A DNA stretch of 64,000 nucleotides from Roseateles depolymerans (GCA_003241055.1 QFOD01000004.1:248001-312000), one strand, 5' to 3'; positions 32,367 to 41,904 are shown, counted from the stretch's first letter. Translations and numbers: made by a program. The notes: generated from the sequence alone by a model not told the origin.

Positions 32367-32690
32367 TCAGCGGATCAGCTCGGACAGCTTGCCGGTCTTG
32401 TCCTTCCACTCTTCGGCGTCAGGCAGGGCGGACTTGCGCTTGGTGATACTGGGCCACTTCTTGGCCAAGTCCGCGTTGATCTTGATCATGTGCTGCTGAT
32501 CGCCGGGCACATCTTCCTCGGGGACGATCGCGTTCACCGGGCATTCCGGGATGCAGACGGCGCAGTCGATGCACTCGTCCGGGTCGATCGTCAGGAAGTT
32601 GGGGCCTTCGCGGAAACAGTCCACCGGGCAGACATCGACACAGTCGGTGTACTTGCAGCGGATGCAGGATTCGGTGACGACGTGGGTCAT
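32367..32690 (-). CDS. fdxA: Ferredoxin FdxA, 7Fe/8Fe type
   Basis: The 107-residue protein has two iron-sulfur clusters. The ligands are in CIRCKYTDCVDVCPVDC (modified first cluster) and CIDCAVCIPECPV (4Fe-4S). The C-terminal extension (HMIKINADLAKKWPSITKRK, DAEEWKDKTGK) is typical of the FdxA family of Proteobacteria. The ATG at 32690 follows an AGAAGAG site. It is the first gene of the pair with the ferredoxin reductase. Confidence 0.95.
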   Translation of the reverse strand: MTHVVTESCIRCKYTDCVDVCPVDCFREGPNFLTIDPDECIDCAVCIPECPVNAIVPEEDVPGDQQHMIKINADLAKKWPSITKRKSALPDAEEWKDKTGKLSELIR

Positions 32691-32715
32691 GGATAGCTCT
32701 TCTGGGAGGAAGGAA

Positions 32716-33486
32716 TCACGCGCGCGCGAGCCCGGCGGGCTGCGACGGCAAAACCTCGATTTTAGGGCTAGCGGCCGTTTCGCCCCGGGAAGACCCCAGG
32801 GCTGTGGCGCCGGCACCCACCGTAACCACTGTCGGGCGGCCGCGATGCAGCAGTGCGGCGGCGGCCAGGTCGCCCAGTCGATGCTCGCTGGTGATGGCGT
32901 CGGCGCAACCGGCCCGGCTCACCACCAGCGTCGCGGTGTCGGCGGGCCAGCCGGCCGCCAGCAGCTGGCGGCCCAGGGCGGGCAACTGGCGTCCGGCCAT
33001 GTAGAACACCTCGGTGTCGGCCGAGCGAGCGGCGCGCAGTTCGGCGGACTCGGTCATCGCCGTGGTCAGGCTGACCGAGCGGCCACGGCCGCGGCGGGTC
33101 AGCGGGCGCTGCGCCTGGGCGGCGGCGGCCAGCGCCGCGGTCACGCCGGGCACCACCTCGCTGGCGATGCCGGCCTCGCGCAGCGCCAGCAGCTCTTCCT
33201 CCAGCCGGCCGAAGACACTGGCGTCGCCGCCCTTGAGGCGCACCACCAGGCCGTGCTCGCTGGCCATGCGCACCAGCAGCGCGTTGATCTCGGTCTGCTT
33301 GGCCGAATGCTCGAAGCCACGCTTGCCCACCTCGATCCAGCGCGCCTGGGGGGCCAGTTCGCGCAACGCGGGGTCGGCCAGCGCATCGGCCAGCACCACG
33401 TCCGCACGCGCCAGCGCGCGGGCGCCACGCAGCGTGATCAGGTCGGCGGCGCCGGGGCCGGCGCTGACGAAGATGACGGCGCCCAT
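32716..33486 (-). CDS. cobA: Uroporphyrinogen-III C-methyltransferase (siroheme branch)
   Basis: The 256-residue protein is a SUMT, which methylates uroporphyrinogen III twice to precorrin-2, the precursor of siroheme. Seen: VSAGPGAADLITLRGARAL, LKGGDASVFGR, EVVPGVTAALAAAA, PLTRRGRGRSVSL. It has no fused CysG dehydrogenase/ferrochelatase domain. It is the last gene of the sulfate assimilation operon, 5 bases after cysN, supplying siroheme for CysI. The enzyme completing siroheme is not in the window. The ATG at 33486 is the only plausible start. Confidence 0.93.
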   Translation of the reverse strand: MGAVIFVSAGPGAADLITLRGARALARADVVLADALADPALRELAPQARWIEVGKRGFEHSAKQTEINALLVRMASEHGLVVRLKGGDASVFGRLEEELLALREAGIASEVVPGVTAALAAAAQAQRPLTRRGRGRSVSLTTAMTESAELRAARSADTEVFYMAGRQLPALGRQLLAAGWPADTATLVVSRAGCADAITSEHRLGDLAAAALLHRGRPTVVTVGAGATALGSSRGETAASPKIEVLPSQPAGLARA

Positions 33487-33491
33487 GTGGC

Positions 33492-34778
33492 TCACCAGTC
33501 CGTGTCGGCCGTGGCGGCCTGCGGCTCGACCAGCAGCGCGCCGCTGGTGCGGTGGCTGGCGGGGTCGACGACGATTAGCGCACCGCCGACGCGGTTGTCG
33601 GCGAAGGGCTCGACGGGCAGCTCGTGCTGCACCTCTATCTGCACGCGGCCTATCGTGTTGACCGGCAGCTCGTGCGCGTCCTGCGGTGTCAGCGTGTTGA
33701 TGTCGAGGACCGAGTCGATGGCCGAGATGCGCGCTTGCACCCAGCGGTTGCCGTGGCGCACCCAGTACTTGCGGCCGGGCTTGGCGGCTTCGGTGTCCAG
33801 CCAGGCCAGCGTGGCCGGGAAGGTCTTGGTTTGCGAGGCCGAGCCGGGCGTGACGATCCAGTCGCCACGGCTCACGTCCAGCTGGCGGTCCAGCACCAGG
33901 CCGGCCGAGTCGCCGGCCGCGGCGCTGGCGACGGTCTCGCCGGCCAGGCGCACTTCGATGACCACCGCCGGCTGCTTCGATGGCAGCACCTCGATGGTGT
34001 CGCCGGCCTTCACGCCGCCGTGGGCGATGCGGCCCCACAGCACGCGCGGCTGCACGCCGGTGCCCTGGGACTGGTAGGCATCCTTCTGCACGTACTGCAC
34101 GGGCAGGCTCAGCGGTGCGTCGGTGCGCTCACTCAAGCTCGGCAGGCGCTCCAGCACCTGCAGCAGCGATTCGCCGTTCCACCAGGGCGCGTCCAGCGGC
34201 TGGGTGACGTTGTCGCCGCGCAGCGCGCTGACGGGCACCGTGGCGGCCACGTTCAGGCCGGCGGCGGCGGCGAACTTGTCGAGCGCCGTCTTGACCTTGG
34301 CGAAGCCGGCGCCGGGATCGTCCAGCGCGTCGATCTTGTTGACGGCGAAGACGAGGCTGGGCACGCGCAGCAGCTGGGCCAGCAGCGAGTGGCGGCGGGT
34401 CTGCGGCAGCAGCGTGACCTCGGTCTCGTTCAGGTCCAGCTTGGTGATGTCCACCAGCACGACAGCGGCGTCAGAGCCGGCGGCGGCCGTGACCATGTTG
34501 CGCGTGTACTGCTCATGGCCGGGGGCGTCGGCAATGATGAACTTGCGCGTCTTGGTGGCGAAGTAGCGGTAGGCCACGTCGATGGTGATGCCCTGCTCGC
34601 GCTCGGCCTCCAGACCGTCGGTCAGCAGGGAGAGGTCGATGGGCCGGCCGGCGGCGCGGCGTTCCAGCGTGTCCAGCTGGTCGGCCAGGATGGCCTGACC
34701 GTCGAACAGCAGGCGGCCGATCAGCGTGCTCTTGCCGTCGTCGACGGAGCCCGCGGTGAGGAATCGAAGCGCCTTCAT
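33492..34778 (-). CDS. cysN: Sulfate adenylyltransferase large subunit (GTPase)
   Basis: The 428-residue protein is the GTP-dependent subunit that drives APS formation with CysD. Motifs: G1 AGSVDDGKST, DAPGHEQYTRNM, and NKIDAL (G4). No APS kinase (CysC) domain is fused, which fits the direct APS reductase encoded by cysH. The start overlaps the cysD stop by one base (TGATG on the coding strand). Confidence 0.95.
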   Translation of the reverse strand: MKALRFLTAGSVDDGKSTLIGRLLFDGQAILADQLDTLERRAAGRPIDLSLLTDGLEAEREQGITIDVAYRYFATKTRKFIIADAPGHEQYTRNMVTAAAGSDAAVVLVDITKLDLNETEVTLLPQTRRHSLLAQLLRVPSLVFAVNKIDALDDPGAGFAKVKTALDKFAAAAGLNVAATVPVSALRGDNVTQPLDAPWWNGESLLQVLERLPSLSERTDAPLSLPVQYVQKDAYQSQGTGVQPRVLWGRIAHGGVKAGDTIEVLPSKQPAVVIEVRLAGETVASAAAGDSAGLVLDRQLDVSRGDWIVTPGSASQTKTFPATLAWLDTEAAKPGRKYWVRHGNRWVQARISAIDSVLDINTLTPQDAHELPVNTIGRVQIEVQHELPVEPFADNRVGGALIVVDPASHRTSGALLVEPQAATADTDW

Positions 34779-35743
34779 CAGAAATACCCTTCCTTCTTGC
34801 GCTTCTCCATCGAAGCTTCGCTGGTGCGGTCGTCCATGCGCGTGGCGCCGCGCTCGCTCACCGTCACGGTCAGCGTCTCGGCCACCACCTCGCTCGCGTT
34901 GGCCGCGGGGCTCTCGACCGGGCAGGTGCAGGTCATGTCGCCGACGGTGCGGAAGCGCACGGTAGCGGTCTCCACCGTTTCGCCGGCTTCCGGTGGCGTC
35001 ACGTCGGTCAGCGGTACCAGCAGGCCCTTGCGGCGCATGACCTGGCGCTGGTGTGCGTAGTACATGGGCGGCAGCGGGATGTTCTCGCGGGCGATGTAGA
35101 GCCACACGTCCAGCTCGGTCCAGTTGCTGATAGGGAAGCAGCGGAAATGCTCGCCCGGGCGGATGCGCGTGTTGAACAGCGTCCACAGCTCGGGGCGTTG
35201 CTCCTTGGGCTGCCATTGGCCGAAGCTGTCGCGGTGGCTGAAGATGCGCTCCTTGGCGCGCGCCTTCTCCTCGTCGCGGCGGGCGCCGCCGATGAGGGCG
35301 TCGAAGCGGTGCTCCTCGATGGTCTCCAGCAGCGTGACCGTCTGGTGGCCGTTGCGGCTTTCCAGCGGGTGAGCCAGGCGGATGGTGCCGCGCGCCATGG
35401 AGTCTTCGAGATGGCCCACGATCAGGCGCTCGCCCATCTCGGCCACGCGCTGGTCACGGAAGGTGATGACCTCGGGGAAGTTGTGGCCCGTGTCGATGTG
35501 CACCAGCGGGAGGGGCAGGCTGCCCGAGTAGCCGCTGGGATGCGCCGCGTTCTTCATCTTGAAGGCCTTCTCGGCCAGGCGCAGCACGACGCAGGAATCC
35601 TTGCCGCCGGAGAACAGCAGCGCGGGGCGCTCGAAGCTGGCCGCCACCTCGCGCAGGATGAAGATGGCCTCTTCTTCGAGTGCATCGAGATGGGCGTGAT
35701 CGACGTCGGCAATCATGTGTTCGGGTTTCACAGCAGCATTCAT
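34778..35743 (-). CDS. cysD: Sulfate adenylyltransferase small subunit
   Basis: The 321-residue protein is the ATP-pyrophosphatase-type subunit that adenylates sulfate. Seen: the PP-loop LLFSGGKDSCVVLRLAEKAF, VHIDTGHNFPEVI, and GGARRDEEKARAKERIFS. The ATG at 35743 overlaps the cysH stop (ATGA). The longer frame to 35788 would overlap cysH deeply and is not used. Confidence 0.95.
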   Translation of the reverse strand: MNAAVKPEHMIADVDHAHLDALEEEAIFILREVAASFERPALLFSGGKDSCVVLRLAEKAFKMKNAAHPSGYSGSLPLPLVHIDTGHNFPEVITFRDQRVAEMGERLIVGHLEDSMARGTIRLAHPLESRNGHQTVTLLETIEEHRFDALIGGARRDEEKARAKERIFSHRDSFGQWQPKEQRPELWTLFNTRIRPGEHFRCFPISNWTELDVWLYIARENIPLPPMYYAHQRQVMRRKGLLVPLTDVTPPEAGETVETATVRFRTVGDMTCTCPVESPAANASEVVAETLTVTVSERGATRMDDRTSEASMEKRKKEGYF

Positions 35744-36495
35744 GACTTCACGTGCAGACCGCACTCCTTGGAACTCTCCTCCCACCACCAGCGCCCGGCG
35801 CGGAAGTCCTCACCGACGGCGATCGCCCGAGTGCAGGGCGCGCAGCCGATGCTGGGCATGAACTGGTCATGCAGCGGGTTGTAGGGCACCTCGTACTTCT
35901 GCACGTAGGCCCAGACCTCGGCCCAGGTCCAGTCGGCGATGGGGCTGATCTTGCGGCGGCCCTGGCCGTCGTCCTCGTCGAATGCCACCTCGGCGCGGGC
36001 ACCGCTCTGCTCGCGGCGCAGGCCGGTGATCCAGGCCGTGCGGCCGGCCAGCATGCGGGAGAGCGGTTCCATCTTGCGCACACCGCAGCAGGCCTTGCGC
36101 AGCTCGATGCTCTTGTACATCGCATCCTCGCCCTCGCGGGCGACGAACTGCACGACGGCGTCGGCCACCGGGTGGAATACCTGCACCTCGCGCCCGTAGC
36201 GGGCCTGGATGCGCGGCAGCAGTGCCAGCGTTTCGGCATGCAGCCGGCCGGTGTCCAGCGTGGCGATGGGCAGTTCGATGTGGTGACGGGCGATCAGGTC
36301 GGTGATGACCATGTCTTCCACGCCCAGGCTGCTGCTCTGCAGCGCGCCTTCACCGTGCACGGCCCAGGCATCGCGCAGCCGGGCGACGGCGGCCGTGATC
36401 TTGGTGTCCAGCTCGGGCGACCAGCGGGCATACAGCGCGATGGCGCCACCGCTGGGGGCAGCAGCGGCCCAGGGCAGGACGGTCGTTTCGCTCAT
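35740..36495 (-). CDS. cysH: Assimilatory adenylyl-sulfate (APS) reductase
   Basis: The 251-residue protein reduces activated sulfate to sulfite using thioredoxin. It has the four cysteines that bind a [4Fe-4S] cluster in APS-type enzymes (KACCGVRK and GCAPCTRA) and the C-terminal redox cysteine in ECGLH. This marks it as an APS reductase and not the cluster-free PAPS type. It lies between the DUF934 gene and cysD in one operon. Confidence 0.93.
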   Translation of the reverse strand: MSETTVLPWAAAAPSGGAIALYARWSPELDTKITAAVARLRDAWAVHGEGALQSSSLGVEDMVITDLIARHHIELPIATLDTGRLHAETLALLPRIQARYGREVQVFHPVADAVVQFVAREGEDAMYKSIELRKACCGVRKMEPLSRMLAGRTAWITGLRREQSGARAEVAFDEDDGQGRRKISPIADWTWAEVWAYVQKYEVPYNPLHDQFMPSIGCAPCTRAIAVGEDFRAGRWWWEESSKECGLHVKS

Positions 36496-36509
36496 GGTGG
36501 CGCTCTGCC

Positions 36510-36977
36510 TCAGGCGCGGCGCTGGAACCAGGGTCGGGTCTCGCCCACGTCGCCCTGGTAGAAGCCGTCGTTGAAGAAGGCGAGCTGGCGCTCGGCGATG
36601 GCCAGGGCCTCGTCGAAGCCGGTGCGGGCCAGCATCTGCACCATGTCCACCAGCACCTCGCCACGGGCGCGGATGGCGCCAGTGAACTTCAGCCGCGTGC
36701 GCAGCAGGTGGGCCTGGCTGTAGGCACGGCCGTCGGTCCACTTGGGGAAGTCCAGCACCACCAGCGCGATGCGGTCCAGGTCAGGAGCCAGCGCCAGTAC
36801 GTCGGCGTCATTGCCCATCTCCAGCGCCACCTTCACGTCGGCCGGCCAGTGGCTGCGCACGGCGTGCCACTGCTCCAGCGTCAGCAGCTTGTTGGGGCCG
36901 GCCTCCGGGTCGGGCTTGGGGCCGTCCTCGCCGACGGCGTGCTGCCAGGGGCAGCGATGGATGTCGATGAACTTCAT
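36510..36977 (-). CDS. DUF934 protein of the sulfite reductase operon
   Basis: The 155-residue protein belongs to DUF934, found almost always beside cysI in Beta- and Gammaproteobacteria. Seen: the conserved centre VALEMGNDADVLALAPDLDRIALVVLDFPKWTDGRAYSQAHLLR. Since the operon has no cysJ flavoprotein, DUF934 may help deliver electrons to, or assemble, the sulfite reductase; that is inference. The start at 36977 has only a weak ribosome binding site. It is 83 bp after cysI, 14 bp before cysH. Confidence 0.88.
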   Translation of the reverse strand: MKFIDIHRCPWQHAVGEDGPKPDPEAGPNKLLTLEQWHAVRSHWPADVKVALEMGNDADVLALAPDLDRIALVVLDFPKWTDGRAYSQAHLLRTRLKFTGAIRARGEVLVDMVQMLARTGFDEALAIAERQLAFFNDGFYQGDVGETRPWFQRRA

Positions 36978-37060
36978 GGCAGTGGGTGCCGGGTCGCCCC
37001 AGCTCACCGCGCCCCTCGGGGCGAAGCAGTGAGCGGAGCGAGCGTCGGTCTTCCTTTTCT

Positions 37061-38776
37061 TCAGGCCTTGGCGGTGGAGGTGCGCACCGCGTTGGCCGCG
37101 GTCTTGAACGGGTCCAGCCCCAGGCGCTTCACCGCATCGATGAAGCGCTCGGTCGGTCGGCGCTCGCGCTGGAAGGTCTCGATGACGGCGTCGATCGCGT
37201 CGGCGATCTCGTCGGCCGCAAAGCTGGGGCCGATCACCTTGCCGGCCACCGTGGCACCCGACAGCGTGGAGCCGTCGCTGCCGCCCAGCGTCAGCTGGTA
37301 CCACTCGGCGCCGTCCTTGTCGACGCCGAGGATGCCGATGTGGCCGCTGTGGTGGTGGCCGCAGGAGTTGATGCAGCCGCTGATGTGCAGGTCGATCTCG
37401 CCCAGCGCTTCGAGCTCGTCGGCGTCCTGGTAGCGCTCGGCAATCTCCTGCGCGATGGGCAGCGAGCGGGCGTTGGCCAGCGCGCAGTAGTCGCCGCCAG
37501 GGCAGGCGATCTGGTCGGTCAGCAGGCCGGCATTGGCCGTGGCGAAGCCCGCCGCGCGGGCCGCCTCGAACAGTGCCGGCAGCTCGGCCGCGCGCACCCA
37601 GGGCAGCACCAGGTTCTGGCGGTGCGATACGCGCAGCTCACCGAGGCTGAAGCGCTCGGCCAGCGCGGCGGCGGTGTCCATCGCATCGGCCGTGACGTCG
37701 CCCGGCGGGATGCCCACGCGCTTGAGGCTCAGCGTCACGGCACGATAGCCCGCCACGCGGTGGCCGTGCACGTTGCGCGCCAGCCAGCGGGTGAAGGCGG
37801 GGTCCAGGGGCAGGTCTTGCGGTTCAGCCTGGGGCGCAACGCCATTCGGGTCGACGAAGCTGGCCTTCACGCGATCCAGCTCGGCCTGCGGAATGATCTG
37901 CTCGTGGCCTGCGGGATCGTCGGCCAGGATGCGGGCGAACTCGGCGTTCACCGCGTCGAAGAACTTCTGGCCCTCGGCCTTGACGAGGATCTTGATGCGG
38001 GCCTTGTAGAGGTTGTCGCGCCGGCCCGCCAGGTTGTAGCAGCGCACGATGGCTTCCAGATAGACCAGGATCTGCTGCCAGGGCACGAAGCCGCTGATTT
38101 CCACGCCCGGAATGGGCGTGCGGCCCATGCCGCCGCCCACGAACACCTGGAAGCCCACCTCGCCGGCGGCGTTGGTCTTGAGCTGCAGGCCGATGTCGTG
38201 CCAGCCGATGGCGGCGCGGTCCTCGGCGGCGCCGCTGATCGCGATCTTGAACTTGCGCGGCAGGAAGGCGAACTCCGGGTGCAGGGTGCTCCACTGGCGC
38301 AGGATCTCGGCATAGGGCCGCGGGTCGATCTGCTCATCGGGCGCGATGCCGGCGAAGGCATCGCTGGTGATGTTGCGGATGCAGTTGCCGCTGGTCTGGA
38401 TGCCGTGCATGTCGACCTCGGCCAGCAGCTCCATCACGTCGGCGCTCTTGTCCAGCGGGATCCAGTTGTATTGCAGGTTCTGGCGCGTCGTGAAGTGGCC
38501 GTAGCCGCCCTGGCCCTTGAAGGGGCCCTCGGCAACCACGTCGTAGTCGCGCGCGATGCGGGCCAGCTGGCGCAGCTGGCGACTGGAGAGCTCGCCATAG
38601 GGCACGGCCACGCGCAGCATGGGGGCGTGGCGCTGCACGTACCAGCCGTTCTGCAGGCGCAGCGGGCGGAACTCCTCGCCGCCGAGTTCGCCGCGCAGGT
38701 GGCGTTCGAGCTGGTCGCGGTACTGGGCCGCGCGCTGGCGGACGAAATGGCGGTCGAAGTCGGTGTAGCGGTACAT
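37061..38776 (-). CDS. cysI: Sulfite reductase hemoprotein (siroheme/4Fe-4S)
   Basis: The 571-residue protein reduces sulfite to sulfide. It has two ferredoxin-like/siroheme repeats with the substrate-site sequence TSGNCIRNI and the cluster cysteines in CPGGDYC and SGCINSCGHHH. It begins the operon cysI-DUF934-cysH-cysD-cysN-cobA. The reductant is likely ferredoxin or another protein, since no CysJ gene is present. The 112-bp region upstream carries the promoter; I saw no CysB-type site I would defend. Confidence 0.94.
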   Translation of the reverse strand: MYRYTDFDRHFVRQRAAQYRDQLERHLRGELGGEEFRPLRLQNGWYVQRHAPMLRVAVPYGELSSRQLRQLARIARDYDVVAEGPFKGQGGYGHFTTRQNLQYNWIPLDKSADVMELLAEVDMHGIQTSGNCIRNITSDAFAGIAPDEQIDPRPYAEILRQWSTLHPEFAFLPRKFKIAISGAAEDRAAIGWHDIGLQLKTNAAGEVGFQVFVGGGMGRTPIPGVEISGFVPWQQILVYLEAIVRCYNLAGRRDNLYKARIKILVKAEGQKFFDAVNAEFARILADDPAGHEQIIPQAELDRVKASFVDPNGVAPQAEPQDLPLDPAFTRWLARNVHGHRVAGYRAVTLSLKRVGIPPGDVTADAMDTAAALAERFSLGELRVSHRQNLVLPWVRAAELPALFEAARAAGFATANAGLLTDQIACPGGDYCALANARSLPIAQEIAERYQDADELEALGEIDLHISGCINSCGHHHSGHIGILGVDKDGAEWYQLTLGGSDGSTLSGATVAGKVIGPSFAADEIADAIDAVIETFQRERRPTERFIDAVKRLGLDPFKTAANAVRTSTAKA

Positions 38777-38888
38777 CGGCGGGCGGCGGCCCCGGGGGCC
38801 AGGGTTGAGGCCGCGACTCTAGGGAAATCCCGCCCGATGCCGAACTACAGAATTCTTGGGGCCATATGCCCAGGCCGAATAAGCAACT

Positions 38889-39812
38889 TCAGTTTGTTGC
38901 GAGTCGCGCCAGCGCAGCCACCTGCTCGGTGATGCGTGGCGGCACCGCCGCCTCGCCGGCCAGCATGGCGCGAATCAGCGCCGCATTGGCCAGGGGCTCG
39001 CAGGCGTCGGACAGGGGCCAGTCCAGGTCGGTGGTGTCGGCCGGGTGCAGCGTGACGGTCTCGCCGTTCTCGAAGCCGATCAGATGGGCGCGGCGCCGCA
39101 GATGGGCATAGGCCTCGCCCTCGCTGGCCCGCATCAGCAGCGCGCGGCCGCCGTCCGCGGTCAGGCCGGGCAGGGCGGAACCCATGCTGTCCAGGTACTC
39201 GGGATGGGTCACGGCCACCACCCGAACCGCGCGGCCGGGCTCGGCCGGGTCCAGCAACTTGGCCAGGCTGTGGGCGCTGTTGCGCAGGCCCAGGCGCGGG
39301 CGCAGCGCCATCAGCGCATCCAGCCCGGGGTTGAGCGCGGCCAGCGGCAGCACGGCCAGGCGCTGTTCGCGCAGGCCGGCTTCGGCGTCGCCAAGGCTGG
39401 CGGCCATGGGCAGGCCCAGCGCGTCCAGCAGTTCGAAGGGGCTGATGCGGCTGTCGAAGTCATGACGTCCGAAGATCAGCACTGGCACGCCGGCGCGGGC
39501 CAGCAGCAGGGCGGCCAGCGGCATCAGGTTGGCCTGCTTGCGGGCGCCGTTGAAGCTGGGCAGCAGCACGGTGCGCGGGCCGGGCGGCACGGCCAGCCTG
39601 GCGGTGCGGGCCTGCATGGCGGCCAGAAAGCCAGCCACCTCGTCGGCGCTCTCGCCCTTCACGCGCAGCGCGATCAGCAGGGCGCCCAGCTCCAGCTCGG
39701 GCACGCGGCCGTCCAGCATGGCGCCGAACAGGGTCTCGGCGTCCTCGCGGCTGAGGTCCCGCGCACCGCGTGAGCCGCGGCCGACTTCCTTGATCCAGGC
39801 GCTGTAGTTCAT
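38889..39812 (-). CDS. ybiB: YbiB-family protein (TrpD2, glycosyl-phosphoribosyltransferase fold)
   Basis: The 307-residue protein is related to anthranilate phosphoribosyltransferase: an N-terminal helical domain (LSREDAETLFGAMLDGRVPELELGALLIALRVKGES) and the PRT-like core (LPSFNGARKQANLMPLAALLLARAG). The TrpD glycine-rich PRPP loop is altered. Escherichia coli YbiB binds nucleic acid and is SOS-regulated. It follows the sulfur operon's promoter region on the same strand. Confidence 0.88.
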   Translation of the reverse strand: MNYSAWIKEVGRGSRGARDLSREDAETLFGAMLDGRVPELELGALLIALRVKGESADEVAGFLAAMQARTARLAVPPGPRTVLLPSFNGARKQANLMPLAALLLARAGVPVLIFGRHDFDSRISPFELLDALGLPMAASLGDAEAGLREQRLAVLPLAALNPGLDALMALRPRLGLRNSAHSLAKLLDPAEPGRAVRVVAVTHPEYLDSMGSALPGLTADGGRALLMRASEGEAYAHLRRRAHLIGFENGETVTLHPADTTDLDWPLSDACEPLANAALIRAMLAGEAAVPPRITEQVAALARLATN

Positions 39813-39854
39813 GCGCCCAGTGTAGGCAGGGGCCCTCGCTTCAGCCGGCAGGCT

Positions 39855-40757
39855 TCAGCGCCGGGCCACGGCAAAGCGCAGCGTTGGCGCCTTGGCCAGG
39901 GGCTGGCCCAGGCTGTCGTGCAGCGTGATCAGGGCCTCGTAGTCGCCAGGGGGGAGGTCCACGGTCGCTTCGGTGCGGCCGTCGCCCAGCGCCTGGCGCT
40001 GCACCGCGCCGCCACCGCGCTGCTGGATCACGAAGCGGAAATGCCCGGTGTCCTTGACCTGGTTGCCGGCCGGCGCGATGCCCAGCCCGCCCAGCACCCC
40101 CAGGCTCAGCGTGAAGGGGCTGGTGACCGTCTCGTCGTCGCGCAGGTTTTTCACATAGACCTCGGGCCCCTGCACCTTGCGCGGCGTGGCCCGGGCGTCC
40201 TGGTACCAGGCCTCACAGCTGTCGGCGTAGTCGCTGCCGCTTCGCACGCGGGGCGCAGGGTCGCTGCGCGGGCCGATCACCTCGATGGTGATTTCGGGGC
40301 TGTAGACGAAGTAGGGCCTGTGCGCATGGTCGGCGAACAGCAGTCGCAGCGTGTGGCGGCCGGGTGGCAGCGTGATCTCGGTGCCCGTCTGGCCCTTGCC
40401 GAAATGCTTGTGGGTGTCGGAGAAGGGGATGGCGGCCAGGTGGTTCAGCGGCAGCGGCGTGTCGATCAGCAGGTGGTGATGGCCGGCCTTGTCATTCGGG
40501 TTGCCGGCCGGGATCACACCCATGCCGCGGATGCCGAACTCCACCCAGAACGGCGAGCGCACCCGGTAGCCGCTGCGCAGGTTGCTGAAGTGCACCGACA
40601 CCGGGTCGCGCAGGTCGACGGCGGTGCGCTGGGCGGTGTGTGCCAGCCAGCATTGGCGCTCCAGCGGGTCCGCCGGCAGGGGCTCGGCCGAGGCCAGGCG
40701 CGTCAGGGCCAGGCACAGGCCCAGTGCGATGGTCTTGCAAGACGGCGCGACATTCAT
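39855..40757 (-). CDS. Secreted protein with tandem DUF4399 domains
   Basis: The 300-residue protein has a signal peptide ending near LASA and two DUF4399 units. The first has VSVHFSNLRSGYRVRSPFWVEFGIRGMGVIPAGN and GHHHLLID; the second has VYVKNLRDDETVTSPFTLSLGVLGGLGIAPAGN and GHFRFVIQ. The family is exported and of unknown function. The histidine run HHH in the first unit could bind metal. A cysteine pair (QCW near residue 35, DSCEAWY near 184) may form a disulfide. A GAGGAA site precedes the ATG at 40757. Confidence 0.85.
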   Translation of the reverse strand: MNVAPSCKTIALGLCLALTRLASAEPLPADPLERQCWLAHTAQRTAVDLRDPVSVHFSNLRSGYRVRSPFWVEFGIRGMGVIPAGNPNDKAGHHHLLIDTPLPLNHLAAIPFSDTHKHFGKGQTGTEITLPPGRHTLRLLFADHAHRPYFVYSPEITIEVIGPRSDPAPRVRSGSDYADSCEAWYQDARATPRKVQGPEVYVKNLRDDETVTSPFTLSLGVLGGLGIAPAGNQVKDTGHFRFVIQQRGGGAVQRQALGDGRTEATVDLPPGDYEALITLHDSLGQPLAKAPTLRFAVARR

Positions 40758-40863
40758 CCCATTCCTCGATCCCGCTGCGGCTGAGCCGGCCATTGTGGCG
40801 AGCCGGGCCTGCAGTGCCAGCCGGCGCGCGACCTTGAATCGGGGATGGCGCCGCCCTCCGTCT

Positions 40864-41904
40864 TCAGGCCGCGGCGCGGCGCCGGGCCCGCGGCGCCAGC
40901 GTGCCGAAGAGGTCGCGCGGGTCGTCCAGTTCCGGCAGCAGCGGCAGCGGGGTGCCCAGGCCCAGGGGCAGGGCCAGGTCGTGCAGCAGGCGCAGGGCCG
41001 AGAAGTCTTCCAGCGCGAAGCCCACCGAGTCGAACACCGTGATCTGCTCCGGCGACTCGCGGCCGGGCGCCTCGCCGGCCAGCACGCGCCAGAACTCGGT
41101 GACGGCGAAGTCGGCCGGCATCTGCTGCAGATCGCCCTCGATGCGGGTCTGGGGTTCGTACTCGACGACCACACGGGCGCGGCGCAGCACCTCCGGGTGC
41201 AGCTCCGTCTTGCCAGGGCAATCGCCGCCCACGCCGTTGAGATGCTGGCCCGGGGACAGCATCTCCGGGGTGATGATGGTGGCCAGGGTCTTGTCGGCCG
41301 TGATGGTGGTGACGATGTCCGCGCCGCGCACCGCGTCGGCCGTGCTGGCGCAGGGCGTCAGGCGCAGGCCGGGCGCGCCGGCCAGGTTGCGCTGCAGCTT
41401 GGCGGTGGCGGCCGCGTCGATGTCGAACAGGCGCAGTTCGTTGATGCCCAGCAGATGGTGGAAGGCCAGCGCCTGGAATTCGCTCTGCGCGCCATTGCCG
41501 ATCAGCGCCATCACGCGGCTGCCGGGGCGGGCCAGGCGCTTGGCCACCATCACCGAGGTGGCTGCGGTGCGCAGCGCGGTAGTCAGCGTCAGCTCGCTGA
41601 GCAGCGTGGGCAGGCCGGTGGCCACATCGGCCAGCACGCCGAAGGCCATCACGGTGGGCAGGCCGGCCGCCGCGTTGCCCGGGTGGCCGTTCACGTACTT
41701 GAAGCTGTACTGGCGGGCATCGGCGATGGGCATCAGCTCGATGACGCCGACCGCGGAGTGCGCGGCCACGCGCGGGGTCTTGTCGAAGGCCTGCCAGCGC
41801 AGGAAGTCGGCCTCCAGGTAGGACACCAGCCGCCGCAGCAGATCCGGCAGCCCCACGCGCTGCACGAGCTGGGCGATGTCCTGGGGCGTCAGCAGCGGGG
41901 TCAT
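40864..41904 (-). CDS. Ornithine cyclodeaminase family protein
   Basis: The 346-residue protein matches ornithine cyclodeaminase/mu-crystallin: SFKYVNGHPGN, ALRTAATSVMVAKRLARPGS, the NAD-binding VMALIGNGAQSEFQALAF and HLNGVGGDCPGKTELH. It would convert ornithine to proline and ammonia, or act on a related imino acid. The ATG at 41904 follows an AGGAG site. It is divergent from an Lrp/AsnC-type regulator across a region with a 10-bp inverted repeat, so local regulation is likely. Confidence 0.92.
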   Translation of the reverse strand: MTPLLTPQDIAQLVQRVGLPDLLRRLVSYLEADFLRWQAFDKTPRVAAHSAVGVIELMPIADARQYSFKYVNGHPGNAAAGLPTVMAFGVLADVATGLPTLLSELTLTTALRTAATSVMVAKRLARPGSRVMALIGNGAQSEFQALAFHHLLGINELRLFDIDAAATAKLQRNLAGAPGLRLTPCASTADAVRGADIVTTITADKTLATIITPEMLSPGQHLNGVGGDCPGKTELHPEVLRRARVVVEYEPQTRIEGDLQQMPADFAVTEFWRVLAGEAPGRESPEQITVFDSVGFALEDFSALRLLHDLALPLGLGTPLPLLPELDDPRDLFGTLAPRARRRAAA

